28,200 bases of DNA from NCBI GenBank assembly GCA_023426935.1, contig JAEZBR010000054.1, positions 1 through 28,200 on the forward strand, read 5' to 3'. The position numbers and the translations under genes were made by a program. A model generated the notes under the pieces. It did not search any database. It was not told where the DNA came from and was given only the letters and a program-made list of their open reading frames with translations. Positions 8,672-14,746 of the stretch are shown here, piece by piece. The first letter of the stretch is position 1; each line of letters opens with the position of its first letter. The DNA is from Bacillota bacterium (GTDB taxonomy: Bacteria; Bacillota_I; Bacilli_A; Erysipelotrichales; Erysipelotrichaceae).

Positions 8672-8695
8672 AGTACCTCCTTTGTCCAAGCCTTA

Positions 8696-8716
8696 AAAAA
8701 AGGTTTTCGCAAACCT
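8696..8716 (-). terminator. Riboswitch-controlled terminator before ribU
   Basis: On the minus strand AGGTTT (8716-8711) and AAACCT (8706-8701) form a stem around GCGA, followed by a T run. It lies between the FMN aptamer and the ribU ribosome binding site, as expected for premature termination when FMN is bound. Confidence 0.85.
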
Positions 8717-8731
8717 AGAGGGTACTAAAAT

Positions 8732-8837
8732 ACTTCTTTCTTCCAGACTTTAACTGTCGCCATCGGAGTTTCACCGGTTCATGCCCTAAGGCTGGCGGGG
8801 TATACCGCCGATTGGGAATCTCACCCGACCCTGAAGT
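8732..8837 (-). promoter_or_regulatory. FMN riboswitch (RFN element)
   Basis: Read on the minus strand, the conserved RFN blocks appear in order: AGGGTCGGGTGAGATTCCC, CGGCGGTATACCCCGCCAGCC, CCGGTGAAACTCCGATGGC, GACAGTTAAAGTCTGGAAG. The outer helix P1 pairs ACTTC (8837-8833) with GAAGT (8736-8732). It should turn ribU off when FMN is plentiful. The antiterminator is probably ACCCT downstream pairing with AGGGT of the aptamer (inference). Confidence 0.95.
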
Positions 8838-8848
8838 TTGTTAGCAGT

Positions 8849-8857
8849 AGTATAGCA
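8849..8857 (-). promoter_or_regulatory. Extended -10 promoter for the riboswitch-ribU transcript
   Basis: On the minus strand TGCTATACT (8857-8849) gives TGn plus the -10 box TATACT. I see no good -35. The start would fall at about 8842, a few bases before the aptamer begins at 8837, which fits well. Confidence 0.6.
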
Positions 8858-9004
8858 TATATTTAGATTCTGAGAATATTTGTTGCCTAAAGTTCTTCCC
8901 GGGGTGCGCATTATGCCATATTTTGGGTCTCGCCGACCTGCGCTTTATGTAAAAATCTTTTATTAATCACTAGTATTCTACTAGGATGTCACCTAAGACA
9001 AATA
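8858..9004. other. Non-coding gap with GC-rich pairing and a small hairpin
   Basis: No credible ORF. The segment 8901-8945 is clearly more GC-rich than its flanks. GCGCA (8906-8910) can pair with TGCGC (8939-8943), enclosing GGTC/GACC (8926-8929 with 8935-8938). A second hairpin CTAGTA-TTC-TACTAG lies at 8970-8984. I do not recognise a known RNA family on either strand. It could be a small RNA, a relic, or chance. Confidence 0.3.
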
Positions 9005-9036
9005 AAAGAAAACACCTTTAATTAGGTGTTTTCTTT
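9005..9036. terminator. Strong symmetric terminator after the lipoprotein gene
   Basis: A perfect 13-bp stem, AAAGAAAACACCT (9005-9017) with AGGTGTTTTCTTT (9024-9036), around a 6-nt loop. Its A- and T-rich arms let it work on either strand. It directly follows the stop of the minus-strand lipoprotein gene. Confidence 0.85.
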
Positions 9037-9043
9037 CAGCTTT

Positions 9044-9961
9044 TTAGTTTTTTATCCAGACCGCTTTTAAATTAACATCGCCGTCTAGTAAGGCTTCGTC
9101 ATAAATCGGGATCTCATTCTGATCGACCCAGGTCTGGAAAGTATAACCGCTTCGCGTAGGCGGCTCAGGTAATCTCAAGGTCTCGCCCTTTACCACGAAA
9201 ATGTCATCGACTTTTGAACCGCCGTTACTGTCAAAAGTGATTCGGAAGGTATCCGTACTCGCATTATCCCAGAAAGCCGTCAAGGTGGTACTTTCGGCTA
9301 AAAGCGCTCCGTCATAAACGGGAGTTTCATTTTGATCCATCCAGACGCGGAAGATATATCCTGATTTAGTCGGTGGGGTTGGTAACTTCAGACTTTCGCC
9401 TTTATTGATCGTAATCTCATTAACTGGCGAACCACCGTCACTGTTAAACTTAATCGTAATGGTTTCGGCTGCCGTGGTTTCCCAAATGGCTTTTAAAGTG
9501 ATATCTTCACTAAATAAAGCATCGTCATAAATCGGTACTTCATTTTCATCAACCCAACAACGGAAAGTATAATTTTCTTTGGTCGGTGCCGCTGGTAGTT
9601 TTAAGGTCTCACCTTTGATAACTTTAAGGTCACCGACTTTAGTTCCCCCGTCAGAGTCAAAAGTCACTGTGATCGTTTCCGCATCGATATTTATCCAACT
9701 CGCTTTTAAGGCGGTATTTTCGGAAACCGAAATGGTGCTGGCGACAATCCGACCTTGATTATCCATCCAGCCGTTGAATTTGTATCCGGCCTTAGTCGTA
9801 TCGACCGGTAATTCAACTTCTTTATCTTTCTCAACGGTAATACTACTTACTTCGGTACCTCCGTCGGTATTGAAAGTGATCGTATACTTGTTACTCGGGG
9901 AACAACCAACTAAAGATAGGAAAAGTAAGCATGCTAGCAGCGCGTGTAGAATTTTTCTCAT
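9044..9961 (-). CDS. Lipoprotein with four Listeria-Bacteroides-type (Flg_new-like) repeats
   Basis: A 305-residue exported lipoprotein. The signal peptide ends in LSLVGC with Cys20 as lipidation site. The remainder is four tandem units of about 70 residues, starting near 26, 97, 168 and 239. Each runs from TITFxTDGGT or similar through GYxFxxW to a final AxW. This matches the List_Bact_rpt/Flg_new family, a beta-grasp-like repeat found in Gram-positive surface proteins including internalin B-repeats. Units 2-4 share a conserved segment like DQNExPIYDxALL, so they arose by duplication from one another; unit 1 differs there. There is no other domain, so it may act as a spacer or ligand-binding surface protein. 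Promoter and terminator flank it as a single-gene unit. Confidence 0.87.
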   Translation of the reverse strand: MRKILHALLACLLFLSLVGCSPSNKYTITFNTDGGTEVSSITVEKDKEVELPVDTTKAGYKFNGWMDNQGRIVASTISVSENTALKASWINIDAETITVTFDSDGGTKVGDLKVIKGETLKLPAAPTKENYTFRCWVDENEVPIYDDALFSEDITLKAIWETTAAETITIKFNSDGGSPVNEITINKGESLKLPTPPTKSGYIFRVWMDQNETPVYDGALLAESTTLTAFWDNASTDTFRITFDSNGGSKVDDIFVVKGETLRLPEPPTRSGYTFQTWVDQNEIPIYDEALLDGDVNLKAVWIKN

Positions 9962-10043
9962 ATGACCTCCGGTTATGATGCAAACATACCTTCTAGGTAT
10001 GGATCATATATGGTAATAATCTTTGTCTAAGGGTTCTACTGAA

Positions 10044-10072
10044 ATTATACAAAATAAAAGTGATTTTGACTA
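10044..10072 (-). promoter_or_regulatory. Promoter of the repeat lipoprotein gene
   Basis: On the minus strand TAGTCA (10072-10067), a 17-bp spacer and a perfect TATAAT (10049-10044). The -35 lies just past the aminotransferase stop. The leader also contains a hairpin, CATACC-TTCTA-GGTATG (9985-10001), of unknown role. Confidence 0.6.
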
Positions 10073-11308
10073 TTAGGCTTGCGGAAAGGTTATGGAATAG
10101 ATCTCTTTCATTCGTTTAGCTAGACCGGATATTTGATTAAGAGGTAAACTACAGATCGCTAACCGGATTCCTTTATTGACCTTGACCGTATAGATCTGCT
10201 TAGCCATTAACGCTTCATGATACTGATCAAGATTCTTAGGATCGACCGCAAGGGTAATAAAGAAACCTTCCTTATAAGGATAACAAGGCAGATCGTTTTC
10301 ATCCGCTTCTTTCAGGAATAAAGCGGAACGTTGGTGCATTAAATTAATATAAGTTTGTTTCTCTAGTAAGAACTGCGGATCGGAAATAACTTGCGGGAAG
10401 GTTAACATCCCACCGTTATTCACATTGGACCAGATCGCTCTGGCATCTCTTTCGTAGACTGTCGCAATTGTTTTAACCACTTCCGGGTCTTTATTGAGAA
10501 TAATCGCGGCGCCCAATCTAAAACCATAGGCGGTCAGGGTTTTGGAACAAGAGAACGCAATGATCACGGTCACCTTATTCGCTAGATAATTGAAACAGCG
10601 GAGATAATCCCGCGAAGTATTTAAGTTGTAAGAATAATCGATATAAGCGATATCGTTAAGAATAATAACCTGTCCTTGACAGCTAAGTCCCGATAAAAAT
10701 TCGGTAATATCGGTCCATTCTTCCGTAGTTAAGGAATATCCGGTCGGATTATGGCAAGGGTCATTGAGAATGACTAAAAGTTTATGTTGGGTATGCATGA
10801 TTCTAGTCGCTATCTCTTTAAAACTAGAAGTTGCGAAATGATGGCCCTGGAATAAAGGATAAGAAACGATCTTTAATCCATTCTGAGCCGCCATTAACTG
10901 GTAACTGGTCCAAGCAATCTCCGGAACCATAATCTCCATTCCCGAATCTAAAAACGAAGAAATCGTTAAATAATCGGCCCCGGTTCCCCCAGGTGTAGCG
11001 ATAACCGCAGTGCTAAGATCGGTAATTTTATCCTCCAAAACCCAGGATAAGACTTTATCCCGATACTCTTTATTTCCCGCAAAAGACTTCGCATAAGCGG
11101 CTTTATCCGCATCCTTAACTTCATCAAAATGTTTATAAACGCTCTTAAAGGCGACTAGATTTCCCTGTTCATCCGCCAAACAGCCAATCGTCGCATCGAC
11201 GACTTTGTCATTTCCGTATTTTAATTTCGCTTCCTTGGCCTGAGCGGCGATCTTGAAGACCGTATCGTTAATTGGTTGAGATAAGACATCTTTTCTTAAT
11301 AGGTCCAT
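10073..11308 (-). CDS. PLP-dependent aminotransferase, class I/II
   Basis: A 411-residue fold-type I aminotransferase. Lys256 in FSCSKTLTAYGFRLG is the Schiff-base lysine. Asn187 of CHNPTG and Asp219 of ILNDIAYIDY hold the cofactor. The overall pattern resembles aspartate/aromatic aminotransferases, acting with 2-oxoglutarate or similar acceptors in the cytoplasm; the amino acid used cannot be decided from sequence. The divergent neighbour is a TyrA-like Rossmann protein, which makes an aromatic amino-acid link tempting but unproven. The ATG is preceded by AGGGAGTG. Confidence 0.88.
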   Translation of the reverse strand: MDLLRKDVLSQPINDTVFKIAAQAKEAKLKYGNDKVVDATIGCLADEQGNLVAFKSVYKHFDEVKDADKAAYAKSFAGNKEYRDKVLSWVLEDKITDLSTAVIATPGGTGADYLTISSFLDSGMEIMVPEIAWTSYQLMAAQNGLKIVSYPLFQGHHFATSSFKEIATRIMHTQHKLLVILNDPCHNPTGYSLTTEEWTDITEFLSGLSCQGQVIILNDIAYIDYSYNLNTSRDYLRCFNYLANKVTVIIAFSCSKTLTAYGFRLGAAIILNKDPEVVKTIATVYERDARAIWSNVNNGGMLTFPQVISDPQFLLEKQTYINLMHQRSALFLKEADENDLPCYPYKEGFFITLAVDPKNLDQYHEALMAKQIYTVKVNKGIRLAICSLPLNQISGLAKRMKEIYSITFPQA

Positions 11309-11330
11309 GTTTTTTCACTCCCTATGGGTA

Positions 11331-11359
11331 ATTGTAGCCAAGTAAAAGGGAATAGTAAA
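11331..11359 (-). promoter_or_regulatory. Promoter of the aminotransferase gene
   Basis: On the minus strand TTTACT (11359-11354), a 17-bp spacer and TACAAT (11336-11331). It lies back-to-back with the rightward promoter at 11368-11376, with 8 bp between them. Confidence 0.65.
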
Positions 11360-11367
11360 CTAAAGAG

Positions 11368-11376
11368 TGTTATAAT
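11368..11376 (+). promoter_or_regulatory. Extended -10 promoter for the TyrA-like/ppaC pair
   Basis: TGTTATAAT gives TGn directly before a perfect TATAAT (11371-11376), without a clear -35. The leader to the ATG at 11403 is about 20 nt. Opposing polymerases at this divergent pair may interfere with each other. Confidence 0.6.
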
Positions 11377-11402
11377 CTTTTTAGAATTGATGGGGGTATA
11401 GA

Positions 11403-11900
11403 ATGCTTAAAAAATGTCAGCCGTTACTGATTATTGGTTTAGGACCAATCGGTCGTTTTTATGCCCGAGTCCTTTCTAGGCAGAATTATCGGGTCTATGG
11501 AATCGACAGTAATCCGGAAGTTATCGATGAAGCCTTGAGCAATGGTGAAATTATTGCCGGGGCAATAACCAATGAACCGGATCTGATTGATAAAGCCGCC
11601 GTAATCATCTTCAACGCTAGAAAAGAAGATATTCTAGAGTGGTTTAGTAAGAACCCTTTAAAGGGTTCTAAACTATATTTAGACTGTGGGACGGTCGATC
11701 TAGAATCCTTTAAGAAGATTAATAAGTTATTACCGGATGGCCAGGCATTTGTGATGAGTCACCCTTATATTTTACAAGGAAAAGAATTGATTCCGCAGGA
11801 ATTGGATCTATATCCGGATTCTGAAGAAGTTAAACAATTAGGTGCGATCTTAGGATTCACCCAGCTCAAACAAATTACGGTCGGAGGACAAAATGAATAA
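11403..11900 (+). CDS. Short TyrA-like NAD(P)-binding protein (prephenate dehydrogenase N-domain)
   Basis: A 165-residue protein with an N-terminal Rossmann motif (IIGLGPIG at about 10-17), an acidic residue ending strand 2 (YGIDSNP), and the later segment DCGTVDLES followed by LLPDGQAF and SHPYILQGKE. These align by eye with the nucleotide-binding domain of prephenate/arogenate dehydrogenases (DxGSxK and HPMAG-type motifs). The C-terminal helical dimerisation domain of TyrA is absent, so the protein is only about half the usual length. It overlaps ppaC by 8 bp and ends cleanly, so it is not obviously broken. It could be a stand-alone sensor or oxidoreductase domain; activity on prephenate is doubtful. 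Confidence 0.7.
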   Translation: MLKKCQPLLIIGLGPIGRFYARVLSRQNYRVYGIDSNPEVIDEALSNGEIIAGAITNEPDLIDKAAVIIFNARKEDILEWFSKNPLKGSKLYLDCGTVDLESFKKINKLLPDGQAFVMSHPYILQGKELIPQELDLYPDSEEVKQLGAILGFTQLKQITVGGQNE

Positions 11901-13545
11901 CGCAATTTATATTACCGGTCATAAGAATCCCGATACGGATTCCATCGTTTCAGCTTTATCTTATGGTTATCTAAAGCAGACTCTAGGTGAGAATGCGGTC
12001 GGCGTCAGAATTGGACCGATAAACCCAGAAACCCAATTTGTGCTGGATTACTTTCACCAGGATCCGCCACCATTAGTTTATGATATCCGAACTAGAATCC
12101 GGGACATCGTTTTCGATGATGCGGTAACGATCTCGCCCGATGGCATGTTATATAGCGCAATCAAGATTATGAGTGAGAATAAGAAGAAGGTTATTGCGAT
12201 TACCACGCCGGATAATATGTTGCTAGGCTTAGCCACGATATCCGATATTACCAATACGATCGTCGATGATTCCGATAAGCACCATTCTTTGATCGCCAGA
12301 ACACCTTTTGAGAACTATGCGAAGATCCTAAAGGGAACTTTAGCGAATAAACCGGAGAAGACACATTTATCTGGTGAAATCTTCATTGCCAGTACTTTAG
12401 TAATGGATGAGGATGCGGATCAATATAAAGATCGGGTCGTTATTACTTCCGGCAGAACTAAAACCCAGTTGAAAGCTATCTCTTCGGGAGCCGGTTTAGT
12501 AATCGGGACCCGAATGAAGCAACCGGCACCGGAAGTAGTTAAGGCAGCCAAGAAAGCCAATGCTGGCTATATTACGACGGAATATGATATGTATAAGACT
12601 TCCCAGTTGATCAATCAAGCAGTACCGGTATCTTTAATCATGACTTCAACATTAGTTCATTTCCAATTCGATGATTATGTCGAAGATGTTAAAGTCGCAA
12701 TCAACCGTTCAAGATTCCGTTCTTACCCGGTTTTGGATCAGAAGGGACATCTAGTTGGCTTAATTTCCCGTTACCACTTATTCAAACACCATGCGCGTCA
12801 ATTGATTCTAGTCGATCATAACGAGTTGGAACAATCCATCGCCGGCGCCGGACAGGCAGATATTTTAGAGATTATTGACCACCATCGGATTGGCGGAATC
12901 CGGACGACAGCCCCAGCGGTTTTTAGAAACGAATTAGTAGGTTGCTGTAATACGATCATCGCCGGTTTATATGAAGAAAATAACGTTCCGATTCCTCCTG
13001 CCATTGCCGGAATGATGGTCGGAGCGATTATTTCCGATACGCTCTATTTCAATTCGATCACTTGTACCCAGAAAGATATCGATACGGCCAAGGAACTGGC
13101 GAAGATTGCCGGCCTGGATCTAAAGACTTTTGCGAACAGTGTTCTCTCGGTTTCGGCATCTATTACCGGTAAATCGATTCGCGAAATCGTCTATAACGAT
13201 TTAAAAGTCTTTGAGATCGATAAGTATCGGGCCGCAATCGGGCAGATCAATATTATGAATGTCGGCAGTATTCAGCGTATCAGTACCGATGTTAAGAACT
13301 ATTTGATTGATTTAGGTCAATCTAATAACTTCGGAATCTGTATTATGATTTTCTCACTTGTCGATGGCTCAGGTTCTTATTTAATCTATACCGGACCGGA
13401 TGCCTTCTTGGTGGATCTAGCCTTCCATGAGGCTGGTGAGATGAAGGATGACTTCTTATTCTTGAAAGGAGTTCTCTCTCGTAAGAAACAAATCGTTCCT
13501 TTATTATCTGACGCCACCCGTACCTTTAACGGAGCAGGAAACTAA
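11893..13545 (+). CDS. ppaC: Family II Mn-dependent inorganic pyrophosphatase with CBS and DRTGG domains
   Basis: A 550-residue cytoplasmic enzyme hydrolysing pyrophosphate to phosphate. The DHH-type catalytic core supplies GHKNPDTDS (9-17), DHN (308-310), DHH (329-331) and the C-terminal SRKKQ (about 529-533) that grips substrate. Between residues 65 and 300 lies an insert with a CBS pair split by a DRTGG domain, the nucleotide-regulated CBS-PPase architecture in which AMP/ADP inhibit and ATP or diadenosine polyphosphates activate. The length matches these regulated forms and exceeds the roughly 310 residues of simple ones. GGAGGACAAA sets the start, inside the end of the TyrA-like gene. Confidence 0.95.
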   Translation: MNNAIYITGHKNPDTDSIVSALSYGYLKQTLGENAVGVRIGPINPETQFVLDYFHQDPPPLVYDIRTRIRDIVFDDAVTISPDGMLYSAIKIMSENKKKVIAITTPDNMLLGLATISDITNTIVDDSDKHHSLIARTPFENYAKILKGTLANKPEKTHLSGEIFIASTLVMDEDADQYKDRVVITSGRTKTQLKAISSGAGLVIGTRMKQPAPEVVKAAKKANAGYITTEYDMYKTSQLINQAVPVSLIMTSTLVHFQFDDYVEDVKVAINRSRFRSYPVLDQKGHLVGLISRYHLFKHHARQLILVDHNELEQSIAGAGQADILEIIDHHRIGGIRTTAPAVFRNELVGCCNTIIAGLYEENNVPIPPAIAGMMVGAIISDTLYFNSITCTQKDIDTAKELAKIAGLDLKTFANSVLSVSASITGKSIREIVYNDLKVFEIDKYRAAIGQINIMNVGSIQRISTDVKNYLIDLGQSNNFGICIMIFSLVDGSGSYLIYTGPDAFLVDLAFHEAGEMKDDFLFLKGVLSRKKQIVPLLSDATRTFNGAGN

Positions 13546-13554
13546 CTAAACTAG

Positions 13555-13598
13555 CCCTTCATTCCTTAAGATATTCTTAAAGAAAGAAGGGTTTTATT
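13555..13598 (+). terminator. Terminator of ppaC that also carries the recombinase ribosome binding site
   Basis: CCCTTC (13555-13560) pairs with GAAGGG (13586-13591), enclosing an inner CTTAAG/CTTAAAG arm, and is followed by TTTTATT. GAAGGG is also the only plausible ribosome binding site for the recombinase ATG at 13599, 7 nt downstream. I see no promoter between the hairpin and that gene. Confidence 0.7.
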
Positions 13599-14210
13599 AT
13601 GCCTATTTATGGTTATATCAGAGTCTCGACTAAGGAACAGAATGAGGATCGGCAGTTACTGGCGATGTACGAGAATAAAGTATTGCCTAAGTATATCTAT
13701 TGTGACAAACAATCCGGTAAAGACTTCGATCGTCCTAAGTATCAGAAGTTACTCAAGAAGCTTAAAAGAAATGACCTTCTTTATATCAAGAGTATCGATC
13801 GTTTAGGTCGTAACTATGAAGAGATCCAAGAACAGTGGCGTTATTTAACTAAGAAAAAAGAGATCGATATCGTCGTGATCGATATGCCCCTATTAGATAC
13901 CCGTAACGGTAAAAATCTGTTAGGTACCTTCGTTTCGGATGTTGTGCTTCAGGTTCTCTCCTTTGTGGCCGAGAATGAAAGAACGAATATCCGTCAAAGA
14001 CAAGCGGAAGGAATCGCGGCCGCCAAACTAAGAGGTGTTAAGTTTGGTCGACCTTTATCACCTTTACCATATAACTTTAACGAAGTGGTAAAGATCTGGA
14101 TTACCGGTCAGATAAGCGGTACCAAAGCCGCCAAAGAATGTCAGATGCCATTATCGACTTTTATGTATAAAGCCAATAGAAAAGCCCAAGAATCTACTCC
14201 GTTAAGTTAA
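13599..14210 (+). CDS. Serine recombinase (resolvase/invertase family), likely DNA invertase
   Basis: A 203-residue small serine recombinase. Key residues sit at canonical positions: Arg8 and catalytic Ser10 in YIRVST, and Asp67, Arg68 and Arg71 in DRLGR. ENERTNIRQRQAEGIAAAK is the long E-helix linking to a C-terminal helix-turn-helix (about 155-195), and GVKFGRP marks the arm between domains. Such enzymes cut both strands at a central dinucleotide through a phosphoserine. Its gene sits beside two 26-bp dyad sites in inverted orientation (14457-14482 and 14597-14622) just before a polysaccharide operon, so I infer that it flips the intervening promoter. Its own transcription appears to rely on read-through of the ppaC terminator. 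Transposon-type resolution is the alternative, but no transposase is adjacent. Confidence 0.93.
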   Translation: MPIYGYIRVSTKEQNEDRQLLAMYENKVLPKYIYCDKQSGKDFDRPKYQKLLKKLKRNDLLYIKSIDRLGRNYEEIQEQWRYLTKKKEIDIVVIDMPLLDTRNGKNLLGTFVSDVVLQVLSFVAENERTNIRQRQAEGIAAAKLRGVKFGRPLSPLPYNFNEVVKIWITGQISGTKAAKECQMPLSTFMYKANRKAQESTPLS

Positions 14211-14238
14211 GACAATAATCAAGAATCCAGGCAAAAGT

Positions 14239-14284
14239 TTGGAAAACGGGTAAAATTTGGCGAAAAACACTTGGAAAACGGGTA
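14239..14284. repeat. 14-bp direct repeats between the recombinase gene and the switch
   Basis: TTGGAAAACGGGTA occurs at 14239-14252 and again at 14271-14284, 32 bp apart or about three helical turns. A degenerate copy, GGAAAACGGTA, lies inside the invertible segment at 14564-14574. GTAAAAT (14250-14256) and ATTTTAC (14284-14290) also form an inverted pair. They may be accessory recombinase or enhancer-protein sites (inference). The rest of 14211-14429 has no credible ORF; it also holds the inverted pair TGCTTAA/TTAAGCA (14372-14378 with 14391-14397). Confidence 0.7.
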
Positions 14285-14429
14285 TTTTACTATCGCAGTA
14301 TGTGAATCTAAATCAGTTTATTAAGATAGTAGGGCAAAGTAAAGTGATGTAAAAAACTATAGTATTATTGTTGCTTAAAACAATATTCAATTAAGCATAA
14401 TCCATGACTTGATGAACCTGTTGAAAGCA

Positions 14430-14453
14430 AAATAAAAAGCAGATAACTCTGCC
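14430..14453 (-). terminator. Leftward terminator just outside the invertible segment
   Basis: On the minus strand GCAGA (14452-14448), loop GTTA and TCTGC (14443-14439), extended by a G-U pair, are followed by TTTTTATTTT. It lies 4 bp outside the left crossover site and would stop a transcript coming leftward from the promoter inside the invertible segment. Confidence 0.75.
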
Positions 14454-14456
14454 GAT

Positions 14457-14482
14457 TTACAATAAGGTGTACTTTTTTGTAA
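14457..14482 (+). repeat. Left crossover site of the putative inversion switch
   Basis: Two 12-bp half-sites flank a central GT (14469-14470): TTACAATAAGGT on the left and, read inward from the other strand, TTACAAAAAAGT on the right. They match at 10 of 12 positions. A 26-bp dyad with a 2-bp asymmetric centre is the form of a serine-recombinase crossover site. Confidence 0.8.
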
Positions 14483-14503
14483 ATCTCTTTTAATGCTGTA
14501 CTC

Positions 14504-14532
14504 ATTCAATCATTTATTTTCAGAACTGTCAA
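14504..14532 (-). promoter_or_regulatory. Promoter inside the invertible segment, currently pointing left
   Basis: On the minus strand a perfect TTGACA (14532-14527), a 17-bp spacer and TTGAAT (14509-14504), with TGA immediately before it acting as an extended -10. It is the best promoter in the 536-bp gap. After inversion it would point at the glycosyltransferase operon. Confidence 0.65.
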
Positions 14533-14541
14533 TAATATTCC

Positions 14542-14572
14542 CCGGTTTTGCCCGATTTTATCGGGAAAACGG
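14542..14572. repeat. Imperfect hairpin inside the invertible segment
   Basis: CCGGTTTTGCCCGAT (14542-14556) pairs with ATCGGGAAAACGG (14560-14572), leaving two unpaired G residues. There is no T run, so a terminator is unlikely. It lies upstream of the promoter in either orientation and could bind a regulator. Confidence 0.5.
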
Positions 14573-14596
14573 TATAAAAAGATAGAGGCTTTTTCC

Positions 14597-14622
14597 TTAC
14601 ACAAAAGTACACTTTTTAAACA
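14597..14622 (-). repeat. Right crossover site of the putative inversion switch
   Basis: Half-sites TTACACAAAAGT (14597-14608) and, from the other strand, TGTTTAAAAAGT (14622-14611) flank a central AC (14609-14610). The inner half-site matches the inner half-site of the left site at 11 of 12 positions; over 16 bp of shared inner half plus centre there is one mismatch, in inverted orientation. Confidence 0.8.
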
Positions 14623-14649
14623 TCAGAGGGTACAAGGTAAGTCGTACAG

Positions 14650-14677
14650 TTACAGATATTTTTTAAACTATCTGTAA
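14650..14677 (+). other. Leader hairpin before the polysaccharide operon
   Basis: A perfect 9-bp stem, TTACAGATA (14650-14658) with TATCTGTAA (14669-14677), around a 10-nt T/A loop, followed by a purine-rich stretch. It would be present in the operon leader RNA. There is no T run after it. Its role is unknown; it could stabilise the RNA, act as a pause site, or bind a protein. Confidence 0.55.
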
Positions 14678-14703
14678 GAGTCACCGTAAGGGGGAGAACC
14701 ACT

Positions 14704-14745
14704 GTGTATTATGAAAGTATTTTATCTTTAGGTTCATGCAATTGA
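14704..14745 (+). CDS. 13-codon leader ORF coupled to the first glycosyltransferase
   Basis: GTG at 14704 is placed 7 nt after a strong binding site, AAGGGGGAG (14688-14696). It opens the frame MYYESILSLGSCN, which ends at 14745, one base before the ATG of the glycosyltransferase at 14747. That ATG has no binding site of its own, so translation of the short ORF probably delivers ribosomes to it. It may be a regulatory leader peptide or the 5' stub of a replaced gene. Confidence 0.5.
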   Translation: MYYESILSLGSCN

Positions 14746-14746
14746 C

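Larger units (their letters stand above)
14457..14622. other. Putative invertible promoter segment
   Basis: Two inverted 26-bp sites bound 114 bp (14483-14596) containing a strong leftward promoter and a hairpin, but no ORF. The central dinucleotide reads GT at the left site and AC at the right, which specifies inversion rather than deletion. The serine recombinase gene lies 246 bp to the left and the polysaccharide operon starts 82 bp to the right. In the present orientation the promoter faces away from the operon. I infer a phase-variation switch in the OFF state. A TATAAA at 14573-14578 faces the operon but has no -35 at proper spacing. Confidence 0.75.

Noticed and set aside
9044..9961. 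Repeated blocks resembling a DNA repeat array
   Set aside because: They are coding repeats of about 70 residues in a lipoprotein, with diverged DNA.
13599..14210. Recombinase as part of a transposon or integrated phage
   Set aside because: No transposase, phage gene or attachment site is adjacent, and the IS30-type element is 12 kb away with its own enzyme.
14454..14486. GATTTACAA/TTGTAAATC dyad read as a plain terminator
   Set aside because: It has no T run after the stem, and a matching inverted copy at 14597-14622 plus the 2-bp asymmetric centre fit a recombination site better.
14680..14703. JUMPstart/ops-type antitermination element before the polysaccharide operon
   Set aside because: The purine-rich stretch does not match GGCGGTAGC-type elements; it is better explained as a ribosome binding site.
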